Shown: positions 26,108 to 35,610 of the stretch, piece after piece | Position numbering within the stretch: position 1 is the first letter of the stretch | Layout of the letters: the number at the start of each line of letters is the position of its first letter | NCBI RefSeq assembly: GCF_004001065.1 | Contig: NZ_BIML01000004.1 | Location: 248,001 to 312,000 of the forward strand | Length of the DNA stretch: 64,000 nucleotides | DNA from: Paenibacillus xylaniclasticus | GTDB taxonomy: Bacteria; Bacillota; Bacilli; Paenibacillales; Paenibacillaceae | Direction: 5' to 3' | Program-made: the position numbers and the translations under genes | The notes under the pieces: generated by a model | The model's database searches: none | What the model saw: the letters and a program-made list of their open reading frames with translations, nothing else | Told to the model about the DNA's origin: nothing

Positions 26108-29100
26108 TTGTCAAGTATCATCCGTTTTTCACTAAACAACAAGTTTGCATTATGGATTATGACGATTATTGTATTGTTTGCTGGTATTTATTCCGGAACA
26201 AGGATGAAGATGGAGATCCTTCCGGACATTACAATTCCGATCGTCAGCGTAACGACGGTTTATCCTGGAGCTTCGCCAGAAGAAGTGATGAACGATGTGA
26301 CGAAGCAGATCGAACAGCGTACACGCAATCTTAACGGAGTCGACCTCGTAACGTCTACTTCCATGGAGAATGCGTCGTCGGTCGTTATTCAGTATGACTT
26401 CAGCAAAGATATGGAGAAGGCGAAAGCTGAAGTCACTGAGGCGCTAAGCGGGCTGAAATTCCCAGAAGGGGTTGAGCAGCCGGAGATTTCCCGTCTCAGC
26501 TTAAATGCGTTCCCAGTCTTGTCACTGTCTGTTTCCAACAAAAACTTGACGCTTGAACAGCTAACGAAGCTTGTCGAGTCGGAGGTGCTGCCGAAGATCG
26601 AAGGGGCTGAAGGCGTAGCATCGGTACAAATCTCAGGTCAGCATGTGAAATCAGCCGAGCTGACATTCAAGCCGGATAAAATGATGCAATACGGGTTGAC
26701 GCAGGAGACGGTTCAAGGTGTCATTCAAGGCTCGGCAATGTCCGCTCCGCTTGGATTGTTCACATTCGGCAGCGAAGAAAATACGGTCGTTGTCGACGGT
26801 AACGTCTGGACGGAGGAACAACTGAAAGCACTTGAATTTCCGGTTACTGGTGGAGCGGGAGATGGGCAGCAGGTAGCTTCTTCGACAGGTCTTCCAACGG
26901 TGAAACTTTCTGAAATTGCTGATCTGGACATCATTGGCAGTGCGGAGTCGATTTCCCGTACGAACGGACAAGACGCAATCGGCATCTCCGTCGTGAAAGG
27001 CGCGGATGATAATACGGTTGATGTCGTGAACAACGTGAAGGACATCGCGAAGAAATTGATGGACGAGAACGAAGGGCTCGAGATCGTTACGGCATTCGAT
27101 CAAGGCGAACCGATCGAGGATTCCGTTAACACGATGGTGAGCAAAGCATTTGTCGGTGCGGCGTTCGCCATTGTCATTATATTGTTGTTCCTGCGCGATA
27201 TTCGTTCTACGATTATTGCGGTTATTTCGATTCCGTTGTCGATCTTTATTGCGCTGTTGTTCCTGAACAGTATGGATATTACCCTTAACATTATGACGCT
27301 CGGTGCGATGACGGTCGCAATTGGCCGCGTTATCGACGACTCGATTGTCGTAATCGAGAACGTCTATCGCCGGATGTCGCTCGTAAATGAGAAGCTGAAG
27401 GGTAAAGAGTTGATTCTGTCCGCGACGAGAGAAATGTTTATTCCGATTCTGTCGTCAACGATCGTTACGATTGCAGTATTCCTGCCAATGGGCTTTGTAA
27501 CGGGCGTTATTGGCCAGATCTTTATGCCATTCGCGCTTACGATCGTATTCTCGCTGCTTGCCTCACTGCTTGTTGCAATTACAGTTGTGCCGATGATGGC
27601 TCATATGATGTTCCGCAAAGGGCTCAAAAATGTGAAGCATCACGAGGATAGACCGGGTCGCCTTGCCCAAGGTTACCGCAGCTTGCTTCGCTGGACGCTA
27701 AATCATAAGCTGATTACGTCATTAATTGCAATCGTGCTCCTTGTTGGCAGCGGCTTGCTAACACCGCTTATCGGATTTAGCTTCCTGTCTGACGAAGAAG
27801 ACAAATCGATGATCATCACCTATAACCCGGCCCCTGGTGAGACGTTGGAGCAAGTGGTTGAGATGACCACGAAGGCGGAGACCGAGCTGCTTAAACGTAA
27901 CGGAGTTAATTTGGTTCAATACACGGTTGGCGGCAGCAATCCGATGAACCCAGGTGCATCGAAGCAGGCGCTCGTATTTTTGACCTATGATGAAGATACA
28001 CCGAAGTTCGACGATGAGAAAACAGCGGTCATCGATATGCTCCTCGGTCTCGGCGGCAAAGGAGAATGGAAGCAGCAGGACTTTAGCGGGACTAGCTCGG
28101 TTGGCGGCAGCGGAATGTCGCTCATCGTATACGGACCAGACATGGAGACGCTGCAAACGGTTGTTAGTTCAATTGAGGAGAAGTGGAGAAGCAACCCAGA
28201 TTTGACGAACGTCGATACAAGCTTGGCGAAAACTTACAAGCAGTATAAGCTTGTCGCAGATCAAGCGAAGCTGAGTCAATATGGTCTCACGGCCGGTCAA
28301 GTTGCTATGGCATTGTCTCCAGTTCGTCAACAGCAGCAGCTCACGACGATTGAGAAGGATGGCGAGAAGCTGAACGTTTACATTCATGTTGAGCAGAAAA
28401 CGTATAACGGCATTGAAGATCTGAAGAACGAGACGCTTCAATCGCCGCTTGGCGTTCCGGTTGCACTGAAGGATGTTGTAAAAGTTGAAGAAGGCGAGTC
28501 GCCGAACACGATTACACGCCGTGACGATAAAGTGTATGCGGAAGTAACGGCTGATGCGGTGAAAGCGGATTTGACGAAGGTGGCGAATGCACTGCAGAAG
28601 GAGCTCGACGCCATGGAGCTTCCAATTGGTGTTACGACGGAGATGGGCGGTGCGACAGAAGATATGATAGAAGCGTTCACGCAGCTTATCCTCGCGATGT
28701 TAGCGGCTGTTGCGATCGTATATCTCGTGCTTGTCATTACGTTCGGTGGAGCGGCAACACCGTTCACGATTCTGTTCTCGCTTCCGTTCACCATTATTGG
28801 TGCGTTGGTCGGTTTGTTCATTGCTGGTGAGACGATTAGCGTAACGGCAATGATCGGCATGCTTATGCTGATCGGTATCGTTGTTACGAACGCAATCGTC
28901 TTGATCGACCGCGTTATCCAGAAGCAGAAGGAAGGTCTGGAAGTACGCGAAGCGTTGATCGAAGCAGCCGGAACGCGCCTACGTCCGATTCTGATGACGG
29001 CAATTGCCACGATTGGGGCTTTGCTGCCGCTTGCGCTTGGCTTCGAATCCGGCGGCCTCATCTCCAAAGGTCTTGGCGTTACCGTTATTGGCGGTCTGGC

Positions 29101-29191
29101 AAGCTCGACGCTGCTGACGCTCATTTTTGTACCTATGGTTTATGAGCTCATTAACCGCAAACGGAAGTTTAAGGATAGAACGGCAGATTAA
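26108..29191 (+). CDS. RND family efflux pump (SwrC/AcrB-like)
   Basis: Resistance-nodulation-division transporter of 1027 aa, typical length. First helix near 12-30 (KFALWIMTIIVLFAG), porter-domain motif LPDITIPIVSVTTVYPGASPEEV, helices 2-6 with DSIVVIENVYR (proton relay region), a second periplasmic-type loop, and helices 7-12 (GIVVTNAIVLIDR). Closest in kind to B. subtilis SwrC/YerP, which exports surfactin and supports swarming; Gram-positives lack the TolC partner. TTG start at 26108 behind AAAAGGAGTGG. Substrate unknown. Confidence 0.92.
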   Translation: MSSIIRFSLNNKFALWIMTIIVLFAGIYSGTRMKMEILPDITIPIVSVTTVYPGASPEEVMNDVTKQIEQRTRNLNGVDLVTSTSMENASSVVIQYDFSKDMEKAKAEVTEALSGLKFPEGVEQPEISRLSLNAFPVLSLSVSNKNLTLEQLTKLVESEVLPKIEGAEGVASVQISGQHVKSAELTFKPDKMMQYGLTQETVQGVIQGSAMSAPLGLFTFGSEENTVVVDGNVWTEEQLKALEFPVTGGAGDGQQVASSTGLPTVKLSEIADLDIIGSAESISRTNGQDAIGISVVKGADDNTVDVVNNVKDIAKKLMDENEGLEIVTAFDQGEPIEDSVNTMVSKAFVGAAFAIVIILLFLRDIRSTIIAVISIPLSIFIALLFLNSMDITLNIMTLGAMTVAIGRVIDDSIVVIENVYRRMSLVNEKLKGKELILSATREMFIPILSSTIVTIAVFLPMGFVTGVIGQIFMPFALTIVFSLLASLLVAITVVPMMAHMMFRKGLKNVKHHEDRPGRLAQGYRSLLRWTLNHKLITSLIAIVLLVGSGLLTPLIGFSFLSDEEDKSMIITYNPAPGETLEQVVEMTTKAETELLKRNGVNLVQYTVGGSNPMNPGASKQALVFLTYDEDTPKFDDEKTAVIDMLLGLGGKGEWKQQDFSGTSSVGGSGMSLIVYGPDMETLQTVVSSIEEKWRSNPDLTNVDTSLAKTYKQYKLVADQAKLSQYGLTAGQVAMALSPVRQQQQLTTIEKDGEKLNVYIHVEQKTYNGIEDLKNETLQSPLGVPVALKDVVKVEEGESPNTITRRDDKVYAEVTADAVKADLTKVANALQKELDAMELPIGVTTEMGGATEDMIEAFTQLILAMLAAVAIVYLVLVITFGGAATPFTILFSLPFTIIGALVGLFIAGETISVTAMIGMLMLIGIVVTNAIVLIDRVIQKQKEGLEVREALIEAAGTRLRPILMTAIATIGALLPLALGFESGGLISKGLGVTVIGGLASSTLLTLIFVPMVYELINRKRKFKDRTAD

Positions 29192-29212
29192 TAGTTGTAT
29201 ATAGAATCACAG

Positions 29213-29285
29213 TGAGTGGATTGCATAGTCCAATCCGCTATCAACATGAAAGGCTATGGGTGACTAGGAAGGTCATTCATAGCCT
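29213..29285 (+). repeat. Two tandem hairpins between RND pump and HTH gene
   Basis: First hairpin AGTGGATTG / CAATCCGCT (29213-29241). Second, stem of 14 pairs AGGCTATGGGTGAC / GTCATTCATAGCCT around TAGGAAG (about 29251-29285). Neither has a T run, so they are not classic terminators. Confidence 0.5.
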
Positions 29286-29299
29286 GTCGGTATGGAGAT

Positions 29300-29692
29300 A
29301 TGGAAATGACGGAGATTAAAAAGAAAAACATGCGGTATGAGCTTGTGTCGCATGTAAAGCAAGTTCTTGCGGAGCATTATATAAAGCATTATGAGCAGCA
29401 AGGTATGAAATATAGTGATATGTATGAGGATATTGCGGAGTATTGTGGAGTATCACCGTCGACAATTTCACAGATGAAGCTGAAGAATACAGCTCCATCC
29501 TATATTGTTGCGGTAAAGATGGCTGAGTTTGTTGATCGACCTGTGTCGGATATATTTAGCATTGTGGAATCTGAGAATTACGCTAAACTTGAGAAAACAC
29601 TATGCCGTGTGTCTGGATGTGATCGAGTAGCGACGACTAGAGGGTATTGTCTGAGACATGTATACTTCACAAGGTACGACAATAAAGAGTAA
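29300..29692 (+). CDS. Small HTH protein with C-terminal Cys/His cluster
   Basis: 130-aa protein I do not recognise by name. Residues about 38-75 form an XRE-like helix-turn-helix (DIAEYCGVSPSTISQMKLKNTAPSY...). The C-terminal end has CRVSGCDRVATTRGYCLRH, a Cx4C...CxxH pattern suited to one zinc ion. Start at 29300, or ATG 29306, behind TGGAGAT. The gene is visibly more A/T-rich than its neighbours, which may mean later acquisition. Position just after the RND pump suggests, but does not prove, a regulatory link. Confidence 0.7.
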   Translation: MEMTEIKKKNMRYELVSHVKQVLAEHYIKHYEQQGMKYSDMYEDIAEYCGVSPSTISQMKLKNTAPSYIVAVKMAEFVDRPVSDIFSIVESENYAKLEKTLCRVSGCDRVATTRGYCLRHVYFTRYDNKE

Positions 29693-29745
29693 AACAATGC
29701 GACAAAGAAATACTGATCTAGTAGCAAGCCGAAGGAGAGATGAGC

Positions 29746-30060
29746 ATGTATACAGAAATCAGCACAGACGAACTGCGGAGCAAGCTGGAGCAAGGGGATA
29801 AGCTGTACCTGATCGATGTCCGGGAGCCGGACGAATGGGAGGGCGGCCATATCGCAGAAGCGGTCAATTTCCCGTTGTCGCAGCTTCCAGTTAAGCTGGG
29901 CGAGCTGACGACAAAAGGCGAAGAGCCTTATATTATCATATGCCGGAGCGGTAATCGAAGCAGCCGCGCATGCGAATATTTGGCGGCACAAGGCTTCGAG
30001 GTTGTGAATGTCAAGGGCGGCATGCTGAATTGGAATGGAAGTGTCGTTGAAGGCGAATAG
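29746..30060 (+). CDS. Rhodanese-like domain protein
   Basis: Single rhodanese domain of 104 aa. YLIDVREPDEWEGGHIAEAVNFPLSQL is the first conserved block; the active-site loop is CRSGNRS with the catalytic Cys near 77, followed by GFEVVNVKGGMLNW. Transfers sulfane sulfur in the family; the physiological acceptor is unknown. ATG 29746 fits GAAGGAG 8 bases upstream better than ATG 29740. Followed by a strong terminator. Confidence 0.92.
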   Translation: MYTEISTDELRSKLEQGDKLYLIDVREPDEWEGGHIAEAVNFPLSQLPVKLGELTTKGEEPYIIICRSGNRSSRACEYLAAQGFEVVNVKGGMLNWNGSVVEGE

Positions 30061-30073
30061 TATGATTAGAAAT

Positions 30074-30117
30074 AAAGATCTTGATCAGCTAAACAAGCGG
30101 ATCAAGATCTTTTTTTA
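30074..30117 (+). terminator. Terminator after rhodanese gene
   Basis: 13-bp stem AAAGATCTTGATC / GATCAAGATCTTT followed by T run. Confidence 0.88.
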
Positions 30118-30251
30118 TGGGGGAGAACTGCTGCTTCTTTCGATAACGTGCTTCTTTCTATTGGACAGGATGGCATGACCGCTCTCTGACGCTCATACAA
30201 TGGTTGAAGCGGATTAGATGCACCGTAAAGCCATAAAGGAGGTTGGCCTCC

Positions 30252-32549
30252 ATGACGAAACAGATGCTCGAGGCGCCTGCCGATTTGCATCCCGATCAGG
30301 GCTCAGATATCGAAGTAGAGAGTATGCAGGGCGGAGGCTTATATGAACCAACTGCGCTTCACCTGCGGATTGGAGGGATGCACTGCTCAGCTTGTGCAGT
30401 CCGGATCGAGAAGGCGGTCGGGAGACTGCCCGGCGTACTGCAGAGCGCAGTCAGCTATGCTTCACGGTCGGCTTGGATCGTCTATTGGCCTGATCAAGTG
30501 ACAGAGACTGCCATTCATGCAACAATCCGCAAGCTTGGCTTCCACTGTGTATCAGGGACGAATTCAGCCTTTGACGAGCGGGAGAGGCGTATGCTGCTCA
30601 CCCGCGTTCTGCTGTCTGTGCTGTTCACTGTTCCTTTACTGCTACCGATGGCTCATCATTATGAAGCGTTATCGTTCATTCCTATTCCCACTTGGCTGAT
30701 GAATGGTTGGGTTCAACTTGCACTGGCGACAGTTATTCAATTCGTACCTGCTGCGCCATTCTATTACGGAGCTTACTACGCAATAAAGCAAAAATCTGCC
30801 AATATGGACGTGTTGGTCGTCACGGGCACAACGGCTGCCTATTTGTATAGTCATTACATGATGTTCCATGGCGGCGCCAATGGGCTATATTTTGAGACTT
30901 CGGCTGTCGTCATTACTGCTGTGCTAATAGGCAAATGGATTGAAGCCACGGCGGCAGGCAGGACGGCTGCGGAGCTAAGCGGATATACTGCGCTTCAGCC
31001 GAGGACGGCGATAATAGTTCGAGGAGAGACCACGGCTGAGATAGCAGCCGATGCCCTAACGCCTGGTGATCGGGTTGTGGTCGCCCCTGGTGAACGATTT
31101 CCAGCTGACGGTACGTTATGGAGTGATGATGCGGAGACGGACGAATCGCTGCTGACCGGAGAAAGCAGGTCTGTGCTTAAGAAGCAAGGTGACAAGGTTT
31201 ATGCTGGCTCAATGAATTTACGAAATTCGGTAATTGTCATCGTTGAGTCTAGCGGCTCATCGACAGCGCTTTTTCGTTTGAACGCGATGATGCGGGAGGC
31301 GCTCGCCTCCAAAACATCGATACAGCGTAAAGCGGACGCACTCGCCGGAATTTTTGTTCCGATTATGCTTATGCTGGCAGCTATCACGTTTGTCATAAAT
31401 TATTTTTGGTGGACTGGCTATCAGAGTGAAGCATCGTTCCTGCGAGCGCTTGCTGTTCTACTCGCAGCATGCCCATGCGCACTTGGGCTCGCAACGCCGC
31501 TGTCGCTTGCTGCAGCAGCAGCAGCAACTGCTAAGCGGGGCGTTGTGATCAAACAGGCGGATGCGCTGGAGCTGCTGGCTCGATTGAAGACTGTCGTCTT
31601 CGACAAAACGGGTACGCTAACGGAAGGCCGTGCAGAGGTGTCCGCCGTATATTCACCGGTGGTGCACTCTGCGGCACTGCTTCGGCTTGCTGCTGCGGCT
31701 GAGGCGAATGCCTCGCATCCGTTCGCCTCAGCCGTACGGAGCGCTGCGGCTAAGTCAAGCGGCGATCGAGGAAGCGGTTATGGGACTAGGCCGAGCCGAG
31801 CGCATCGATTGGATTTAACTTCATATGCGTCTGCAAATTTGAACGGTCGAAATATTGTGGTCGGTGGATATGACTTAGTCAAAGAGCGAGGCTGGAGCAT
31901 ATCCGAGGAGATTCGCGGCTTTGCTGAAGAGAGGGAGCGGAAAGGGGATACGATCTGGTATGTATTTGATGAAGCGCATTGCGCCGGAGCAATCGCGTTA
32001 ACTGACACGATTCGGCCGGAAGCGGCCGCAGCTGTCGCCAGCTTAAGAAGGCTCGGCATTCGAGTCCTGCTTGCTTCAGGTGACCGAGCAGCGGCTGTTA
32101 ATGCGGTTAGTGCAAAGGTGCGGATTCATGAGGCACATGCATCGTTGAAGCCGGAGCAGAAGCTTGCGCTCATACGGTCACTCCAGCAAGCGCGTGGAGC
32201 CGTTGCGATGGTTGGCGATGGCTGGAATGATGCGCCTGCATTGGCGGCCGCCGATGTCGGTTTTGCCATCGGAGGCGGGGCAGACGCCGCTATGGGAGCC
32301 GGTCAAGTCGCACTTGTTCATGGCAGATTGACCGGTGTAGCGGACACGTTGATGGCAAGCAGACATGCAATGCGCAATGTAAGACAAAATCTTGCTCTGG
32401 CCTTCATCTATAATGCCGCAGTTATTCCGAGCGCGGTAATTGGTAAGTTGGAGCCTTGGATGGCCGGAACCGCGATGGCGCTCAGCTCACTGTCTGTCGT
32501 TAGCAATGCCATCCGGCTTCGTTGGAAGCTGAGAATGATTGGCCAATAG
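30252..32549 (+). CDS. copA: Copper-type P1B ATPase (CopA-like)
   Basis: Heavy-metal P-type ATPase, 765 aa. One N-terminal metal-binding domain (GGMHCSAC near residue 42), CPC metal site in AACPCALGLATP, phosphorylation DKTGT, and hinge GDGWNDAPAL. The late helices have YNAAVIP and MALSSLSVVSNA, the pattern of Cu(I) exporters (P1B-1). ATG 30252 is 9 bases behind AAAGGAGG. No copZ or csoR is adjacent, and the expected intermediate conserved HP motif appears in RDG/ASHPFASA form, so the enzyme looks intact. Role: copper efflux, inferred. Confidence 0.88.
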   Translation: MTKQMLEAPADLHPDQGSDIEVESMQGGGLYEPTALHLRIGGMHCSACAVRIEKAVGRLPGVLQSAVSYASRSAWIVYWPDQVTETAIHATIRKLGFHCVSGTNSAFDERERRMLLTRVLLSVLFTVPLLLPMAHHYEALSFIPIPTWLMNGWVQLALATVIQFVPAAPFYYGAYYAIKQKSANMDVLVVTGTTAAYLYSHYMMFHGGANGLYFETSAVVITAVLIGKWIEATAAGRTAAELSGYTALQPRTAIIVRGETTAEIAADALTPGDRVVVAPGERFPADGTLWSDDAETDESLLTGESRSVLKKQGDKVYAGSMNLRNSVIVIVESSGSSTALFRLNAMMREALASKTSIQRKADALAGIFVPIMLMLAAITFVINYFWWTGYQSEASFLRALAVLLAACPCALGLATPLSLAAAAAATAKRGVVIKQADALELLARLKTVVFDKTGTLTEGRAEVSAVYSPVVHSAALLRLAAAAEANASHPFASAVRSAAAKSSGDRGSGYGTRPSRAHRLDLTSYASANLNGRNIVVGGYDLVKERGWSISEEIRGFAEERERKGDTIWYVFDEAHCAGAIALTDTIRPEAAAAVASLRRLGIRVLLASGDRAAAVNAVSAKVRIHEAHASLKPEQKLALIRSLQQARGAVAMVGDGWNDAPALAAADVGFAIGGGADAAMGAGQVALVHGRLTGVADTLMASRHAMRNVRQNLALAFIYNAAVIPSAVIGKLEPWMAGTAMALSSLSVVSNAIRLRWKLRMIGQ

Positions 32550-32559
32550 CCGAGCAGGC

Positions 32560-33003
32560 TTAGCTATGACGCTTCTCAGCTGTAATGTCGATCCGATCAC
32601 CGTTATAGAAGACGGTCGCCCGTTTGAGATATTGATTCCATTCGATCTTCGCACCGAGCGCTTGACTGACGAACCGGAGCGGAACATAGGTTACACTGGA
32701 ACGTTGTACGAGCGGCACATCAATAGTCATCTCCATGCCGTTGATGTACACGGTGTCGGAATTAACCGTTAGCTCGATCATTGCATCTCCTTTGAATATC
32801 GTAACCGTTTTGGTAGAATTGTTCCAGTCGACATTAGCGCCTAGCTGTTCAGCAACTGCGCGAAGCGGTATGAGCATCCGGTTATTTTGCAGCAATCCAT
32901 TGTTAATAGCTGTATACTTAACAGCACTGCTGTGAGCAGGCATAACGGGCACAATAAGGGCAGCGGCTACCGCCAGAGATACAATACTTTTCGCAATTTT
33001 CAT
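32560..33003 (-). CDS. Secreted copper amine oxidase N-terminal domain protein
   Basis: 147-aa protein with a signal peptide (KIAKSIVSLAVAAALIVPVMPAHSSA) and two repeats of the copper-amine-oxidase-N-like fold, each with a P-L-R motif: MLIPLRAVAEQLGANVDW and YVPLRFVSQALGAKIEW. Such domains are very common in Paenibacillus cell-surface proteins and likely bind the wall or ligands, not copper catalysis. ATG at 33003 behind AGGAGG (reading left). Converges on the P-ATPase gene, with 10 bases between stops. Confidence 0.85.
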   Translation of the reverse strand: MKIAKSIVSLAVAAALIVPVMPAHSSAVKYTAINNGLLQNNRMLIPLRAVAEQLGANVDWNNSTKTVTIFKGDAMIELTVNSDTVYINGMEMTIDVPLVQRSSVTYVPLRFVSQALGAKIEWNQYLKRATVFYNGDRIDITAEKRHS

Positions 33004-33175
33004 ATTCGTCCTCCTAAGAAGTGCAAGTTAAACGTATTACCCTCGTAATAAAGATATCAAACATAGTACGTTTCGTAACCTGCGAATATATGGAACGATT
33101 GGGCAGGAACATGATGGACAAATCCGACAAACTGGTGGTATATTAACAAAGTCAAAAAATGAATAGCATATTCGA

Positions 33176-33366
33176 GCAGGTGCTTTGCAAGCTGGCGATT
33201 GCTCCAGCCATGCAAGCTTAAAAGGGAAGTCCGGTGTAAATCCGGCACGGACCCGCCACTGTAAGAAGCGCTTGTCTAAAGCTTAGACGAGCAACCGCTT
33301 CGGCATTTGTCACTGGTTTATACTGGGAAGACGCCGGCTGCGGGCTTTAAGTCAGGATACCTGCCT
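33176..33366 (+). ncRNA. Adenosylcobalamin riboswitch
   Basis: Contains the B12-box architecture: P1 GCAGGT (33176-33181) pairing with ACCTGC (33359-33364), AAAAGGGAAGTCCGGTG, CCCGCCACTGTAA, GACGCCGGCTG, and AGTCAGGATACCTGCC. Directly upstream of the btuFCD-cob operon. The 33004-33561 gene-free stretch is accounted for by this element, a leader of about 100 bases and the terminator below. Confidence 0.95.
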
Positions 33367-33480
33367 GCCTCGATAACACTGCTACCTACGTGGAATTAGG
33401 GGAGGAGTTGGATAAGCGTTAAGCACGTACGATTGTTGGCGTCTGCCGATATGCCGGCATGGGCGGCGAGTCGTCATCCA

Positions 33481-33517
33481 GCATTTCCGATCTATAACGA
33501 CGGGAATGCTTTTTTTG
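33481..33517 (+). terminator. Riboswitch-controlled terminator before btuF
   Basis: 9-bp stem AGCATTTCC / GGGAATGCT (one G-U) followed by seven T, 45 bases before btuF. Expected to form when cobalamin is bound. Confidence 0.82.
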
Positions 33518-33561
33518 TTTTGGGTATATTTATTATGGTCTAATGAAAGGAAGAACATATC

Positions 33562-34569
33562 ATGAACAACCTTGTAATGAGAACAGAGAAATGGCTGAAG
33601 CTGCTCGGTCTGCTGGGAGCGGTACTCCTGCTCGCTCTGTTAGCGGCATGCGGCAGCAGTGATACAGCAACGACGGAGAAGCCGCAGGACGAGCAGCAGC
33701 AAACGACGGACAACAGCGGAACCTCGCAGAAAGATGACGGCCAGCCAGCAGCAACCCAATACCCATTGACCGTTACGGACGATTCAGGTGTGACGATCAC
33801 GCTCGAGAAGGCTCCAGAACGTATCGTTACGCTTGCGCCGAGCGAGACGGAAGCAATCTTTGCAGTTGGAGCGGGCGATCGAGTCGTCGGTGTTGATTCG
33901 AACAGCAATTATCCAGAGCAGGTCGCCTCGATTGAGAAGATTGGCGATATGACGGTTGATGTTGAGAAGGTAGCCGCGTTAAAGCCGGATCTGATTCTGG
34001 CTTCCGTCACGATGAACGGTCAAGCCATCGAGCAGTTGCGACAGTTGAAGTTGAACGTATATGCATCGGAGCCGAAAACGTACGCAGCCGTAATGGACAA
34101 AATGACTCAGATCGGCGTGCTGACCGATACACAGAAGCAAACAGCGGAAGTGGTGGCGCATATGCAGCAAGTGAAGGACGAGGTAGAAGCGAAGGTGAAG
34201 AACGCAGACAAGCCGAGCGTATTTCTTGAATTTTCGCCAGGTTATACGGTAGGCAAAGGAGAATTTCTAGATGAGCTGCTGACGATTGCCGGTGGGCATA
34301 ACGTTGCAACGGGCAACGGATGGTATGAATTTGACGCCGAGCAGATTATTACGAGTAATCCAAGCGTGATTATCTATCCGTCTTGGTTTGAGGAGCCGAA
34401 TGCAATTCTTGAAGGCATTAAAGCACGTCCGGCATGGAAAGAGATCGACGCTGTCAAGAACAATCGACTCGTCGAGGTTGCGAATGACCCGCTTGTACGT
34501 GTCGGACCAAGACTATCCGAAGGCTTGATGGATTTGGCTAAGGCGATCCATCCGGACCTGTTCCAATAA
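33562..34569 (+). CDS. btuF: Cobalamin ABC transporter substrate-binding lipoprotein BtuF-like
   Basis: 335-aa lipoprotein. Signal peptide with lipobox L-A-A-C (Cys30), a Gln/Thr/Asp-rich linker, and periplasmic-binding-type fold of the BtuF/FhuD class (TLAPSETEAIFAVGAGDRVVGVD; LKPDLILASV; GHNVATGNGWYEFDAEQIITSNPSVIIYP). Binds vitamin B12 or related corrinoids, inferred from the riboswitch and the downstream cob genes. ATG at 33562 behind GAAAGGAAG. First gene of the operon. Confidence 0.9.
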   Translation: MNNLVMRTEKWLKLLGLLGAVLLLALLAACGSSDTATTEKPQDEQQQTTDNSGTSQKDDGQPAATQYPLTVTDDSGVTITLEKAPERIVTLAPSETEAIFAVGAGDRVVGVDSNSNYPEQVASIEKIGDMTVDVEKVAALKPDLILASVTMNGQAIEQLRQLKLNVYASEPKTYAAVMDKMTQIGVLTDTQKQTAEVVAHMQQVKDEVEAKVKNADKPSVFLEFSPGYTVGKGEFLDELLTIAGGHNVATGNGWYEFDAEQIITSNPSVIIYPSWFEEPNAILEGIKARPAWKEIDAVKNNRLVEVANDPLVRVGPRLSEGLMDLAKAIHPDLFQ

Positions 34570-34572
34570 CCG

Positions 34573-35610
34573 ATGAGACCAATGTCAGCTGTATATGGAG
34601 GAGTATCGCTGCTCCTCCTGCTCGTTTCTGTGGGCTTATGTGTCTCTATCGGTTCAGCCGGATTGTCGCTGTCCGACGTGTGGGGCATTCTGCTGCACGA
34701 GGCGACTGGCATAACGATAGGCGGACATTGGTCGCCGAGCGATGTTGCGATCGTCATCGAGCTCCGATTGTCACGCGTCGTGCTGGCGCTGCTCGTCGGC
34801 GCCTGCCTTGCTGCAGCTGGTGCGGGCTTCCAAGGCGTGCTGCGCAATCCGCTAGCTGATCCTTATACACTTGGTGTTGCTTCCGGCTCGTCAGTCGGGG
34901 CTGCATTTATCATTTTATTCGGCTTTCAATCCTTGATCGGGCTGTGGACAATTCCAATCGTCGCTTTCATAATGGGTGCGGTAACGCTATTCGCTGTATT
35001 TGCGCTCGCACGGTCCAAAGGTGTGATGGCGATTGAAACGCTCATTCTAGCCGGTGTTATTGTGCAGTCGTTCTTTGGAGCATTCGTTTCGTTCATGGTG
35101 TCCATGTCGCAAGGCGTCGTGAACCAAGTGTTATATTGGCTCATGGGCAGTCTGGCGCTTCGAAGCTGGGAGCATACGTATATGCTGCTACCTTTTGCAA
35201 TGATCGGAATTCCCCTTATTATCTATCATGCGCATCGGCTCAATCTGTTTGCTTACGGAGAAAGGCATGCAGCGCATCTCGGTGTTCATGTGGAGAGGAC
35301 GAAGCTTATTGTATTGATTGGCGCGACGCTGCTGACTGCAGCGGCTGTGTCTGTAGCAGGTGTTATCGGCTTCGTTGGGCTTGTCGTTCCGCATTTGCTT
35401 CGATTGCTGATCGGTTCGGACTATCGGCGTCTGGTTCCGCTGTCTGCAATAGGCGGGGGAATTTTCGTCCTATGGGCTGATACGCTGGCACGTACATTGC
35501 TAAGTCCGCGGGAAATTCAGCTAGGCATCGTTACGGCGATCGTCGGTGCGCCTTTTTTTGCTTTGCTGCTGTATCGCCACAAGTCGGGACGTGGAGGCTT
35601 GAAAACATGA
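34573..35610 (+). CDS. btuC: Cobalamin ABC transporter permease BtuC-like
   Basis: FecCD family permease, 345 aa, about ten membrane helices. Signatures: RLSRVVLALLVGACLAAAGAGFQGVLRNPLADPYTLGVASG and GVIGFVGLVVPHLLRLLIGSDYR, the coupling-helix region. Three bases after btuF, and a 4-base overlap with btuD. Ligand specificity inferred from the operon. Confidence 0.93.
   Translation: MRPMSAVYGGVSLLLLLVSVGLCVSIGSAGLSLSDVWGILLHEATGITIGGHWSPSDVAIVIELRLSRVVLALLVGACLAAAGAGFQGVLRNPLADPYTLGVASGSSVGAAFIILFGFQSLIGLWTIPIVAFIMGAVTLFAVFALARSKGVMAIETLILAGVIVQSFFGAFVSFMVSMSQGVVNQVLYWLMGSLALRSWEHTYMLLPFAMIGIPLIIYHAHRLNLFAYGERHAAHLGVHVERTKLIVLIGATLLTAAAVSVAGVIGFVGLVVPHLLRLLIGSDYRRLVPLSAIGGGIFVLWADTLARTLLSPREIQLGIVTAIVGAPFFALLLYRHKSGRGGLKT

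Noticed and set aside
33176-33366. Possible short coding frames in the riboswitch leader
   Set aside because: Sequence is fully explained by the cobalamin aptamer.
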